This document shows positions 42,461-52,516 of a DNA stretch of 64,000 nucleotides, piece by piece. Under the pieces are notes generated by a model that was given only the letters and a program-made list of their open reading frames with translations, did no database searches and was not told where the DNA came from. This DNA comes from Parabacteroides sp. PF5-9 (lineage in GTDB: Bacteria; Bacteroidota; Bacteroidia; Bacteroidales; Tannerellaceae): contig NZ_JARXWG010000006.1 in assembly GCF_029893105.1 (NCBI RefSeq), positions 62,001 to 126,000 of the forward strand, written 5' to 3'. Position 1 is the first letter of the stretch. The number at the start of each line of letters is the position of its first letter. Position numbers and translations under genes: made by a program.

Positions 42461-45400
42461 ATGAAACCCGTTGAAATTGAATTTTTAATGCGTGATAAAC
42501 TGTCCGACGGCATGGAAAAAGCCGGACAGAATGCCGCGTCAATGGGTGACAAGGTCGCGGCCTCCTCCGAGCAGATAAAAGCCCAGATAAAGGAAACCCG
42601 CGAGAATATTAAGCATACCGAAAACGACCTTAAATCCCTCGAAAAACAACTATCCAAAGCAGCACCCGGCGGCCAGTGGATGGAGTTAAGCGCCGAGATT
42701 ACAGCCTGTAAAAAAGTATTGGAGGAAGAACGGACAGCCCTCGCCCATTTGGAAAGTCAGCACGACAGTACGGCCGGGAGTGCGAAACGTTTAAGTTTAC
42801 AGCTCCGGGAAATGTACGAGCAAATGGCCACAATGAGGTTAAACGGCCAGAAGGACACCCAACAATACAAAGAGCTGGAAGCGGCCGCAGCCAACCTTGC
42901 CGACACTATCGGCGACGTCCGGGCGCAGACTAATATACTGGCGCATGACAATTCCGGTTTACAGGGGCTTATCTCTGGAGCTTCGGGGGTTGCCGGAGCG
43001 TTTACTATGGCGACCGGTGTTATGGGTGTATTTGCCAGCGAAAACGAGGATTTAATGAGGATACAGACCAAAGTACAAAGCGTCATGGCTATAACTATGG
43101 GGCTACAACAGGTTATGAATACCTTAAATCAAGATTCCGCGTTCCGTCTGGTCACAGTCACAAAAGCAAAGACTTTGTTTGCCGCCGCTAATACCCGTTT
43201 GGCCGTTGCTCTGGGTATTTCAAACGTAGCCGCAAAGGCATTAATGGCAACCCTGACGCTGGGGCTTTCGGTGGCTATCGGTGCCGTTATATACCTATGG
43301 GATCAGTTCTCCAGTAAACAGGCCGCCGCCCGTAAAGACTTCGAGGATTTTACAAAGAAAGTAAGCGACGGCTCGGCCTCTTCCATTACCAGCTTTAAAC
43401 GCATGGTTGCCGAATGGGAAGCTCTCGCCGACTCTCTGGAGGAAAAACAAAAATATATCGACGATAACCGGGAGGCATTCGACAAGCTGGGCGTAAAAAT
43501 TAACGACGTTGCCGACGCCGAGAACTTGCTTGTTACCAATAAAGACGCCTTTATCGAAAGCGTTATGTTGAAGGCCAAAGCCGCGGCCGCTATGGAAATG
43601 GCATCCGAAAAATATAAGGTTGCCATTGAAAAGATGATGGAGGCCGACAAGCTCCCGGATAAAGTTACCCGTTACGCTACTTATGGAATGTATGGCAGTG
43701 GCTATTCTTATGAGGTTGACAACTCCAAAAAGGCAAAGAAGCAACGGCAGGCCGACGAAGCCGAGGCCGAGGCAAACGCCTATATACTTAAAGGGCTCGG
43801 ATTTGGACAGGAAGCAACCGACAAACTGGCGGAGGCCGGGATAGGCACAACGGAGGATGTTATCGAAGGCTCCGTGGCTGCCATTGAGGCCGTAATAACC
43901 CAGAGGCGAAAAGCGCTAAAAGACATAACCAATCCGGCAGACTACCAGCAGGCACTCAAAGAAATTGAGTTACAGGAAAAGAAGCTAAAAGAAATAACCG
44001 GCGATAAGTCGGACAAGCCGAAAGAAGAAAAAGTAAAAAATAACCTCGCTGATTTGGAGTTGCGAGCCCGTCAAAAAATAGAAGACCAGACCGTCGCCCT
44101 CATGGAAGAAGGATACGAAAAGCAACGCAGAATGGCTGCCCTCGCCTTTGAACGTGAAAAAGAACGGATAACACAGGAAGAAACCGAACGTCTCGCACTC
44201 TATGAAAAACTAAAGGCCGCCGGCGAAAATGTCGACGACGAGGACAAACAAAAGATAATAGCGCAAGCAGTAGCCCTCCGGGTACAGGCGGGCGCCCTCT
44301 ACGACCAAGCCGTCGCCGAGGTGAACAGTAAAGAGCAAAAGGACGAGGACGAGCGGCTCCAGAAGCTACTCGAACCTTATAAAGACTTTGCCCAGCGCCG
44401 TCTGGATATAGAGCAGAAATACCGCAAAGACATTGCAGAGCTCCAGAGCTCCCGGACAGATGATAACGCCGACGTTATCGACCGGGCAATCGAACAGGCC
44501 AAAAGGAACAGAGCGGAAGAATACGACCAGCTCGACCAAGAAATAAGCGACTCGGCACGGCGGAGCTCTGAAATATTAGAGGCTATTTTTACCGACGCCG
44601 GCCAGCAGTCGAAAAAACAGATCGAGGGCGTTGTGGGACAGGCTGAACAGCTTTTAAAGGTCTTGTCCGGCGAAAGCTCCGGCGAGTCTCTGGGTTTTTC
44701 TCCCGAACAGGTGGCCGCCATGCAAAAAGACTCCGGGCTTATACAGGAGTTAATACAGGCCATAATCGACAAGAAAAACGAGCTTTACGACCGTGGTGGG
44801 CTTGTTAGCAAGTTTGTCGGCTCTTTTAAGCAGATAAAAGACGCCCTATCCCTCGAAGGTGGCCAGCAACGTATGGAGGCCATGAACGGCGGCGTTGAGA
44901 ACCTTATATCCTCCGGAGGCCAACTGGTTAATACGTTCGGTGGTTTTGCCGACGACCTTGCCAATATTGCGGAGCTCTCCGGTAATGAGGGGCTGGGCTC
45001 CGTCGCTTCGGCTATGCAGGGTATTACGGATGTCGCCGGCTCAATGATGAATGGGGCACAAGCCGGCATGGCAATTGGCGGCCCGTGGGGGGCGGCTATC
45101 GGCGCGGCCGTTAGTGGTGTTACAAAGGTCTTTTCTATGGCCGCCGAGGCCAGCGCCCGGCATAAGGCAGCATTAAAGGAGCTGGAGGACGCCCGGCTGG
45201 CGTACCAGCGTAAATATAATTTGCTGTTACTGGAGCAAAAGCTGCTTATGGAAGAAGCGTCCAATATCTTTGGCGAACGTTCCATACTGAAAGCGGCTAA
45301 CGCTCTGGAAGTGTACCGTGAGGCCATAGCCTCCTATAAAGAGGAGTTAAAAGGCGACATGCCGGAAATGGATACGTTTGAGCGCTGGACAAACGACTAC

Positions 45401-46315
45401 TACGGTACATACGCAAAACGTGTAGCCGACTACGAAAAAGGAATAGGCGCTCTCGCCTCCGCCCAGATTGTAACAGGCCATAAGAAAACGGGGCTTTTTG
45501 GGTGGGGTAAAGGGAAAGACCTTTATAGCTCTATACTGGAGGTTTACCCCGACCTTATAGATAGTACCGGCCGACTGGATACAGCTATGGCGGAGTCCAT
45601 TCTTTCCACCCATAAAATGGACGACGAAACCAAGAACTTAATACAGAGCCTTATCGACTTGCAAGACCAAGCCGACGCGGCCGAGGAACAGCTCCGGGAT
45701 TACCTAAAGGAAACATTCGGCTCGCTGGGTGACGGTATAATGGACTCCATTACGAACGCTATCGTTACAGGCGGGAACGATGCGTGGGAGACGTTCGGCA
45801 AGAGCGGGGCAGCCACATTGGAAAACCTCGGCAAACAACTTGCTTACTCCCTGTTTTTCGCTAAACGTTTCGACCAGTTGCAAAAGGAATTGGAGGGCAT
45901 ATACGGCAGCGGCAAAAGCGAGGAAGAAATAGCTAACGACGCTATGGCCTTAATCGGCAATTTTTACAACGGTATCGGCTCGCAAATGGACGCCGCGCAG
46001 GGCTTTATGGAGGAATGGCAAAAGAAAGCCGCCGAGCATGGGCTGAACCTTTGGCAAGACGAAAACGGACAAACCCAGAGCGGCCGGACGGGAGCGTTCC
46101 AAACCATGTCACAAGACACGGGCTCCAAACTGGAGGGCTTGTTTACTTCCGTACAAATGCACGTGGCCAATATAGACGACAAGCTGGATAATATCGGGTC
46201 GGGTATCTACATGACACAGGAAGTCCTCGAAGCTATCCGGGATTACGTGTCTTATCTGGTGGATATAAGCGAAGATATAAAAGGCATAAAACGAGACGGT
46301 TTAAAAATGAAATAA
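42461..46315 (+). CDS. tail tape measure protein
   Basis: 1,284 residues. Starts with MKPVEIEFLMRDKLSDGMEK, then long coiled coils, a hydrophobic segment (ALMATLTLGLSVAIGAVIYL, about 260-280) and a second Gly/Ala-rich hydrophobic part (GGPWGAAIGAAVSGVTKVFS, about 870-890), typical of tape measures. At 0.15 nm per residue (known rule) the tail would be near 190 nm. It sits directly behind the frameshifted chaperones. Confidence 0.92.
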   Translation: MKPVEIEFLMRDKLSDGMEKAGQNAASMGDKVAASSEQIKAQIKETRENIKHTENDLKSLEKQLSKAAPGGQWMELSAEITACKKVLEEERTALAHLESQHDSTAGSAKRLSLQLREMYEQMATMRLNGQKDTQQYKELEAAAANLADTIGDVRAQTNILAHDNSGLQGLISGASGVAGAFTMATGVMGVFASENEDLMRIQTKVQSVMAITMGLQQVMNTLNQDSAFRLVTVTKAKTLFAAANTRLAVALGISNVAAKALMATLTLGLSVAIGAVIYLWDQFSSKQAAARKDFEDFTKKVSDGSASSITSFKRMVAEWEALADSLEEKQKYIDDNREAFDKLGVKINDVADAENLLVTNKDAFIESVMLKAKAAAAMEMASEKYKVAIEKMMEADKLPDKVTRYATYGMYGSGYSYEVDNSKKAKKQRQADEAEAEANAYILKGLGFGQEATDKLAEAGIGTTEDVIEGSVAAIEAVITQRRKALKDITNPADYQQALKEIELQEKKLKEITGDKSDKPKEEKVKNNLADLELRARQKIEDQTVALMEEGYEKQRRMAALAFEREKERITQEETERLALYEKLKAAGENVDDEDKQKIIAQAVALRVQAGALYDQAVAEVNSKEQKDEDERLQKLLEPYKDFAQRRLDIEQKYRKDIAELQSSRTDDNADVIDRAIEQAKRNRAEEYDQLDQEISDSARRSSEILEAIFTDAGQQSKKQIEGVVGQAEQLLKVLSGESSGESLGFSPEQVAAMQKDSGLIQELIQAIIDKKNELYDRGGLVSKFVGSFKQIKDALSLEGGQQRMEAMNGGVENLISSGGQLVNTFGGFADDLANIAELSGNEGLGSVASAMQGITDVAGSMMNGAQAGMAIGGPWGAAIGAAVSGVTKVFSMAAEASARHKAALKELEDARLAYQRKYNLLLLEQKLLMEEASNIFGERSILKAANALEVYREAIASYKEELKGDMPEMDTFERWTNDYYGTYAKRVADYEKGIGALASAQIVTGHKKTGLFGWGKGKDLYSSILEVYPDLIDSTGRLDTAMAESILSTHKMDDETKNLIQSLIDLQDQADAAEEQLRDYLKETFGSLGDGIMDSITNAIVTGGNDAWETFGKSGAATLENLGKQLAYSLFFAKRFDQLQKELEGIYGSGKSEEEIANDAMALIGNFYNGIGSQMDAAQGFMEEWQKKAAEHGLNLWQDENGQTQSGRTGAFQTMSQDTGSKLEGLFTSVQMHVANIDDKLDNIGSGIYMTQEVLEAIRDYVSYLVDISEDIKGIKRDGLKMK

Positions 46316-46316
46316 T

Positions 46317-46763
46317 ATGATTCTGGACGGACTTTTATACATAAACGATAAAGATGTTTACCAATACTATGGGGCATATCTTACGGAGGAAAAAGAGGGG
46401 GAATTTACAAATTATTCCGCCCTTATGAAGCCGCCCGCAATGAAACCCTATGTTTCTGTAAACTTCCGGGAGAATGACGGCGAAAAGCTACCGGAAAAAC
46501 TAAAGGTTGCATTCGAGCCCCGCGACGTGACGCTCTACTTTGCCATAATGGCGCGGAGCAAAAAGCAATTTTTGAACTATTACGAGGGTTTTGTCCGCTT
46601 GCTGGGTTCCGGTTGGCTCCGGGTATATCTCCCGGAACTGGACAAAACATTTACGATGTACTATCAAAGTTGTACCGAATATAGCCAGCTCACAACCTTT
46701 GAAAGTGGACAGGTGGGCGCCCGGTTCAAAGTAAAATTAAGGGAACCCCAGCCTACAATATAA
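46317..46763 (+). CDS. distal tail protein candidate
   Basis: 148 residues. Pattern MILDGLLYINDKDVYQYYGA, MKPYVSVNFRENDGEKLP and YFAIMARSKKQFLNYYEGF fits the N-terminal ring domain of Dit-like proteins of Bacteroidales phages. Starts one base after the tape measure and precedes the large baseplate protein. Confidence 0.65.
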   Translation: MILDGLLYINDKDVYQYYGAYLTEEKEGEFTNYSALMKPPAMKPYVSVNFRENDGEKLPEKLKVAFEPRDVTLYFAIMARSKKQFLNYYEGFVRLLGSGWLRVYLPELDKTFTMYYQSCTEYSQLTTFESGQVGARFKVKLREPQPTI

Positions 46764-46773
46764 AGGATTTAAT

Positions 46774-49700
46774 ATGGAACTTAAAATATACAAACAAAAC
46801 GGAGACGTGAGGGCGGTAGTATCGCCTTCCGATAGCGCAACCCAGCAGCTCGGCGTTATGGAGGAAAACGTCCTCTCCCTTTCTTTTGTCCTCTATGAGT
46901 TTATCATGCTGGAGGTGAACGACTATGTCGATTTTGAGGGGTTCCGCTATACTTTAACCGGAGATTACCGCCCGGAACAAAAGTCTACTATTGAATATAA
47001 ATACGAAGTCCGTTTTTATGGTGCGGAAGATGTTACAAAGGATACGCTGGTCTTAAAAATGGTAGACGGGGACAATTCCGCCGAGTTTTCGCTAACAGAC
47101 ACGGCCAGAGTCCACGCCCAGTTAATCGTCGATAACCTAAACCGCAAAGAAGGCCGTAACGTCTGGGTGGTTGGCGAGGTCATTGATACGGGCGTTTATG
47201 AGGTTGTATATAGCAAAACGTCCTGTTTCGACGGACTTACCAAAGCGGCCGAAGGCGCCGAGACGGAATGGTGGATAGAAGGCTATTCCGTAAATATAAG
47301 CCGTTGCGAACACGGCAAAGCTATTGAGCTGGAATACAATAAGGGGCTTATTAGCCTGTCAAAATCAGAGAACACAAACGCCCGTTTCTTTACCCGGCTT
47401 TATCCGCTGGGAAGTACGCGCAATATAGACAAGGCCAAATACGGCCATGCCCGCCTCCAGCTACCGGGTGGCGCGGAGTACATAGAAAGAAACACCCATT
47501 TAGGAATTAAGGAACAGGGCGAGGAGTCCGCGTTTTCCCATATATACCCCCGGCGCATTGGTTACGTTGATACTGTTAGACAAGAGGAACGCACAGGCGA
47601 GGACGGGGAAAAATATACGGTCTATTTCTTTACGGATAAAGCCCTCAATTTTGACCCTAACAGCTACGAAATAGGCGGTCTGGTTAAGCGTATTGTTTTC
47701 GAGGACGGCTCGCTAAACGGGCGGGATTTTGATGTAAATTTTAGCTCAAAAGATAAAGAGTTTGAAATAATAACCCAGTTCCCGTTTGACAACTTACAAC
47801 TACCCGGCGGGGCGCTTATCCCCAAGAAAGGCGACCCGTATGTCTTGTATAATATCACTATGCCGGACGAGTATTACCCCCTTGCCGAAACAGAGTACCA
47901 GGAGGCCGTCGAAAAGTATATCGAAAACTTTAGCGTTGATGTGTCAATATATAAGGCGGCAACCGATTACGTTTACTTTTTGGAGAAGGGTATAGTCTTA
48001 AAGCTCGGTAGCCGGGTAAGGCTTCATAGTAAGGAATATTTTGCCGAAGGCTACCGCGATAGCCGTATAATCCGTATAACCCGGAAAGTAAACAACCCGC
48101 AGGAAATAAATATAGAATGTTCCCATGCGGTGGCCGTTGGGCGGCTTACGCAAATAGAGAACAGCCTTGTTAATGTCGAGGCGGCAATTAAATCGCCCAC
48201 CGGTGGGTCTAACGTGCAAATACTCCGCACATGGGACAGCGCCGACCCGACGGATTATAACGTTTTCTCCGCCCTTCGTACCCTGTACGAAATACGGGGC
48301 GTTATCGGTGAAATGTCCGACCGGTTTATTCGCAAGGATATTCCGGACGAAGCCCACGGGCTTATAACATTTAACGCCGGTATATGTACGCCGGGTTTTG
48401 TGGAAGGCTTTACGGCCGTCGGTAAGGGCATGAAGGTTTACGACAATGGCAACGTTACCCTTATGGAGCTCCGCGCCCGCAAAAGTTCCCTATTTGGCGC
48501 CAGCCTGTCCTCTGAAACTTTTGTTTCGGGCTTTCCCAACGGTACGGGGTGGATGCTGGCCGACTACACCCGTAAGAACGCCGCCGGGGTCGAAGAAAAA
48601 AAATACAAGTTAGAACTCGACGACCTGACAGTCCGGGGCAATTTCCGCGTTTACGAAATGGTTATTTCGCAATTACTCGGTGAAAATGATAACCGGATTT
48701 TTGCGGGTATGATGAAAATAGACCATATCGACGAGGAAACAAATACTATCTATCTCGATACGGACGAGGGTGTCCTGTACAATCCCTTCCGCTCCGACGA
48801 TATACTTATGGTTCAACGCTTCGGCGGTTTGCCTACCCCGGAAAATGACTACCAAGTAATAAAAAACTATGAGCTTAAAGTTTCCGAGGCCGGTATAGGT
48901 GATTTGATCGAAAAAGAGAAACGGCTGGATTATATCCGCTTTGATACGTTCGTCGGGGATATTTCGACCGTGGCCGCTGGCGACGTCCTTGTACGCGTGG
49001 ATAACTTAACAAACTCCACCCGTAAGGGTATAATGAAAATAACGACTATTGACGAGTTTGGAGCGCCATACCTTGACGTTATCTACGGCATGAAAACAGA
49101 TTTAGAGAACTCGACAAAGGTACGGCTCGGAAATCTGGAAGGTTTGGTAACGCCCTATTGGGGGCGTCTGGAGGGCTGGGGCTTAATGGCTACACATACC
49201 TATTTAAAAGGCCGTTTCATATTACAAACAGGCGAGGACGTCCTTACGAAGTTTGAAATTACCGAAGGGCTTATAAAATCGGAGATAGCGTCCGTCCGTA
49301 TGGAAATACAGGAGAAAGACAACTATTTAAGTAATTCCTCATTTACAAAAGATACAGACATGTGGGAAGCCATGTCCGACATACGGCTCTTTACTATTTC
49401 CGCCCGGTTCCTGTATTTTAACGAAAATTTTTATTCCGATAAAAAGAGCGTTGCGGCTATTGTTACCGAAGGCGACCGCCGGGCTTTACGGCTAAAGAAC
49501 GCAGGCGTAAAACAATATAACAAGGATTTGGCGAAAAAGCCGGAGAAGCCGCTGGATATTGAGGACGAAGACAAAGAAAAGGAAGTATGGCCGACGTTTT
49601 ACATATCCTTCCGCTATAAATGTGTAAAAGCCGGAACGCTTGAAATAGGTTTCCGGGGTGAAGATTGCTTTTTTACCGAGGAGATCGAGCCGACGGACGC

Positions 49701-50820
49701 TTACCTCTCTAAAGAGTTTTCCGGCGAGTGGGACGGCGAGGGTGATTTTGAGATAAGATTTAGCGGGGATATTTATATATACTCTTTGGCTCTGGCCGAC
49801 AATCCGCTGGAGAACTTTAAGATTGAAACGTTTACACGGTTTTACCAGACAGACACTAAAATTGGTCTGTTAGCGCAGAAAACCGACAAAATGCAAGGCA
49901 CAATTACGACACTCGGTATCGACCTCGATGCACTGGAGGAAACCGTAACGCTATACGCAAAAAAAACCGACTCAATCAATCAAACGGTTTTATCGCTGGG
50001 TATCCAGCTAAACGCTGCCGACGAAAGTATAAGGATATGGGCGTCGAAAACAAATTCGCTCGACGGAACCGTCCGGCAGCTCGGTATTGATTTAAGTATA
50101 GTTTCAAACTCACTTACATTATACGCGAAGGAAAAGGATATAACCGGCGCGTGGATAGTTGGGCGGATAAACATTTCACCCTCTACGGTTAAAATCGAAG
50201 CTAAAAATATTCAGTTGGAGGGGAAGGTTTCGTTTACCATGCTGGATTGGCAAGTACAATCTTTAATGAATAGCTATGTACAGTCCCATAATCTGGGAAG
50301 TCTGGCATATTATAGCAAGGTTGAGCAGGCCATGAAAGACGAGACGCTTATAGTGGGAGGTTTTATAAAGACTTCACTAATTAGCGTAAACGAAATTTTT
50401 GCACAACAAGCAACAATAGGGCAATTTAAAATTAACGGCGGTTATCTCCAGTGGCAAGATTACTACGGCGACGGGGCAACCCTTGTGTTGGGTTTTAACT
50501 CATGGTATGCAAATAGTTGTATCGCTGTCCGGGCTGGTTTCTTTGGTAATGGTGTCAGCTCAATAGCGGCAAAGGGTGGCGCTGCCTTTTTCGGCTCCAT
50601 GTACTCCTCCCCTTCATATCCAAACACAGGCTATTTATATGCAGCCTTTTTCGACGGCGATCTGGTTATGACCCGCGGGAATATTATCGTAAGAAGTGGC
50701 GGAGTAAGCGGTAAAGGTGTTATTCAAGCCGACGAAATGCTGCCTCAAAACGGTTTTTCCGGGTCAATGAAAGGCAAGAGCATGGAATTTAAAAACGGAA
50801 TACTTATTAGAGCATGGTAA
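46774..50820 (+). CDS. large baseplate/tail-tip protein
   Basis: 1,348 residues. The N-terminal 450 residues (FVLYEFIMLEVNDYVDFEGF, YKYEVRFYGAEDVTKDTLV) look like the hub/Tal domain of phage tail tips. The C-terminal half has repeated helical KT.S...T...LG/D segments (about 1,030-1,110; TVTLYAKKTDSINQTVLSLG) and a Gly-rich beta end. Probable hub that carries the fibres encoded downstream. Confidence 0.75.
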   Translation: MELKIYKQNGDVRAVVSPSDSATQQLGVMEENVLSLSFVLYEFIMLEVNDYVDFEGFRYTLTGDYRPEQKSTIEYKYEVRFYGAEDVTKDTLVLKMVDGDNSAEFSLTDTARVHAQLIVDNLNRKEGRNVWVVGEVIDTGVYEVVYSKTSCFDGLTKAAEGAETEWWIEGYSVNISRCEHGKAIELEYNKGLISLSKSENTNARFFTRLYPLGSTRNIDKAKYGHARLQLPGGAEYIERNTHLGIKEQGEESAFSHIYPRRIGYVDTVRQEERTGEDGEKYTVYFFTDKALNFDPNSYEIGGLVKRIVFEDGSLNGRDFDVNFSSKDKEFEIITQFPFDNLQLPGGALIPKKGDPYVLYNITMPDEYYPLAETEYQEAVEKYIENFSVDVSIYKAATDYVYFLEKGIVLKLGSRVRLHSKEYFAEGYRDSRIIRITRKVNNPQEINIECSHAVAVGRLTQIENSLVNVEAAIKSPTGGSNVQILRTWDSADPTDYNVFSALRTLYEIRGVIGEMSDRFIRKDIPDEAHGLITFNAGICTPGFVEGFTAVGKGMKVYDNGNVTLMELRARKSSLFGASLSSETFVSGFPNGTGWMLADYTRKNAAGVEEKKYKLELDDLTVRGNFRVYEMVISQLLGENDNRIFAGMMKIDHIDEETNTIYLDTDEGVLYNPFRSDDILMVQRFGGLPTPENDYQVIKNYELKVSEAGIGDLIEKEKRLDYIRFDTFVGDISTVAAGDVLVRVDNLTNSTRKGIMKITTIDEFGAPYLDVIYGMKTDLENSTKVRLGNLEGLVTPYWGRLEGWGLMATHTYLKGRFILQTGEDVLTKFEITEGLIKSEIASVRMEIQEKDNYLSNSSFTKDTDMWEAMSDIRLFTISARFLYFNENFYSDKKSVAAIVTEGDRRALRLKNAGVKQYNKDLAKKPEKPLDIEDEDKEKEVWPTFYISFRYKCVKAGTLEIGFRGEDCFFTEEIEPTDAYLSKEFSGEWDGEGDFEIRFSGDIYIYSLALADNPLENFKIETFTRFYQTDTKIGLLAQKTDKMQGTITTLGIDLDALEETVTLYAKKTDSINQTVLSLGIQLNAADESIRIWASKTNSLDGTVRQLGIDLSIVSNSLTLYAKEKDITGAWIVGRINISPSTVKIEAKNIQLEGKVSFTMLDWQVQSLMNSYVQSHNLGSLAYYSKVEQAMKDETLIVGGFIKTSLISVNEIFAQQATIGQFKINGGYLQWQDYYGDGATLVLGFNSWYANSCIAVRAGFFGNGVSSIAAKGGAAFFGSMYSSPSYPNTGYLYAAFFDGDLVMTRGNIIVRSGGVSGKGVIQADEMLPQNGFSGSMKGKSMEFKNGILIRAW

Positions 50821-50832
50821 ATATATAATCTT

Positions 50833-51150
50833 ATGGAAACAAAAAAAAGAAAAGGCTCCGATAATGGCGGGAGCAAAAAAGAAAACGCCATTTATGACTT
50901 TACAAAATTGAAAGTTGAAAATGTAAACGGTGAAACCGAAGCGCTGGACGTCGCCCGTATTGTTGGGAATATTTATTACAACAATACCCCGGACATAGGA
51001 CAAATGGACAAAGCCCGCGAGATTTTCCACAAAGGCAAAACGGAATTAACGCCGGAAGAATGCCAGTATTTCGAGCGGGCAATACTGCAAAGCGAAATGC
51101 TGCCAGCGCCGATAAAAGTTGCTATTCAAAAAATGTTTAAGGAGGAATAA
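50833..51150 (+). CDS. small tail-region protein, unknown
   Basis: 105 residues. Lys/Gly-rich start (METKKRKGSDNGGSKKENAI), then a helical domain with TPDIGQMDKAREIFHKGKTE. Not like Avd. Possible tail assembly chaperone or fibre-associated protein. Confidence 0.55.
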   Translation: METKKRKGSDNGGSKKENAIYDFTKLKVENVNGETEALDVARIVGNIYYNNTPDIGQMDKAREIFHKGKTELTPEECQYFERAILQSEMLPAPIKVAIQKMFKEE

Positions 51151-51153
51151 ATT

Positions 51154-51459
51154 ATGGACGAAATGCTGGAGAAAGGTATAAATTTTAGCATTGATATGCG
51201 CGAGAGAAAGGCCACCGTGGCCGTTAATGGCTCTATTTCTTTGGCTTTAAATATTAGCCAGAAAACAGGGGAGCCAGTAAGCAACATAACCGGTCAGATT
51301 TTGAAAAATGGCCGGACTGTTGGAGGATTTAATATGGACAGGAACTCCGGTTTTGCAAATGTATCATTTGACGGTTTTATGTCCTTAACCCCGGAGGAGC
51401 GCACCGCTATATATGGTGCATTTGATACAAGCGTTACGGAATTATTAGCGGAAGGGTAA
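51154..51459 (+). CDS. small tail-region protein, unknown
   Basis: 101 residues, beta-rich N-terminus (NFSIDMRERKATVAVNGSIS) and a helical C-terminus (LTPEERTAIYGAFDTSVTEL). Starts three bases after the previous gene and ends four bases before the coiled-coil fibre gene. Confidence 0.55.
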   Translation: MDEMLEKGINFSIDMRERKATVAVNGSISLALNISQKTGEPVSNITGQILKNGRTVGGFNMDRNSGFANVSFDGFMSLTPEERTAIYGAFDTSVTELLAEG

Positions 51460-51463
51460 TACA

Positions 51464-52516
51464 GTGGCCGATATAAGTACAGAACAAATAACCGAGATAG
51501 CCCAGAGGGTTAAATCCCTTTTGTCTGCCGAGTCGCAGGGGGTCGGAGAAATACCGGTCGTTAATAATCTGGCCGGCATCCGTTCGCTCCCTGCTTTACA
51601 GAGGACGGGCGAAATCGACAAGGTTGTAGAAGCTCCCCTTACGCTACTGATAGGGGAAACCGGAGCGACGCCTGTACTTACTTTTAAGATTAAGGCGCTC
51701 GCCTATGGCAGTGAACCGACCGTAAACAAGACAGGAACCGCCGGAGCTCCGACAATAACTATCGGCTTCCCTCTTGCTAAAAATGGCGACGAGTTGCAAG
51801 TCCGCAAAGGTGTAACCGGGATAGAGGCGAAGTACGAAACGGAGGAGGAGGCAGCGTGGCGGGTTTTATGGACTTATCGCGATGTAATGCCGGACGTTTC
51901 TGATTTTAGTCCCGAAGGTATCGCCCTATTGCAAAAACCGGCACAAGACGCCGCCAACGAAACTCGCACCTTAAATACGGCCATTGCCGAAAAAGAGAAG
52001 GAAAGGGATGCGGCCGAAGAAACCCGCAAACAGAACGAGGAAGACCGGCGAAAAAAAACGGTGGGTTATGACGCGGCTGAGGCTCTCCGAAAGAAGGGCG
52101 AGGAAGACCGGGAAACCGCCGAAGGCAAAAGAGGCAAGGCTGAAGGGGAAAGGAACGAACGCGAGGATGCCCGCATCGTAAACAACGAGCTTTGGAAAAA
52201 GGCCGAAGCCGGACGGGTAGAAGCCGAAGAAAACCGGGAAGAAGAAACCGTAAAACGCCTTGTTGCCTCCGATGCTGCCGTAGAGAGACTTAACCGCCTG
52301 TCAGACAACCGCGACAAAATTGTCGACGGTTATTGGTGGCACTATAACGAGGGAACGGGCGAATATGAGGAAACGGGCGAACGGGCACACGGCGACGTCC
52401 TATATGCGACTTTTGGGCTCAACCCTGCAACAGGTGTACTGACAATGTGCACCGACGAAAAGTATAACGGGGCAAACTTCGAGCTGGATAACGGAATTTT
52501 AAAAGTAACAATATGA
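51464..52516 (+). CDS. coiled-coil tail fibre/collar protein
   Basis: 350 residues starting at GTG-like context (ATGGCCGATATAAG at 51464 by reading frame). N-terminal adaptor (VPVVNNLAGIRSLPALQRTG-like region), then about 90 residues of Ala/Glu/Arg/Lys coiled coil (EKERDAAEETRKQNEEDRRK), then a beta C-terminus (GDVLYATFGLNPATGVLTMC). Likely a trimeric stalk next to the DGR-varied fibre gene, which it overlaps by four bases (ATGA). The start codon read at this position is GTG. Confidence 0.65.
   Translation: MADISTEQITEIAQRVKSLLSAESQGVGEIPVVNNLAGIRSLPALQRTGEIDKVVEAPLTLLIGETGATPVLTFKIKALAYGSEPTVNKTGTAGAPTITIGFPLAKNGDELQVRKGVTGIEAKYETEEEAAWRVLWTYRDVMPDVSDFSPEGIALLQKPAQDAANETRTLNTAIAEKEKERDAAEETRKQNEEDRRKKTVGYDAAEALRKKGEEDRETAEGKRGKAEGERNEREDARIVNNELWKKAEAGRVEAEENREEETVKRLVASDAAVERLNRLSDNRDKIVDGYWWHYNEGTGEYEETGERAHGDVLYATFGLNPATGVLTMCTDEKYNGANFELDNGILKVTI

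Noticed and set aside
52066-52317. Minus-strand frame of Ser/Arg-rich protein
   Set aside because: It is the antisense of an Ala/Glu/Arg coiled coil, which always gives an open Ser/Arg/Phe-rich frame.
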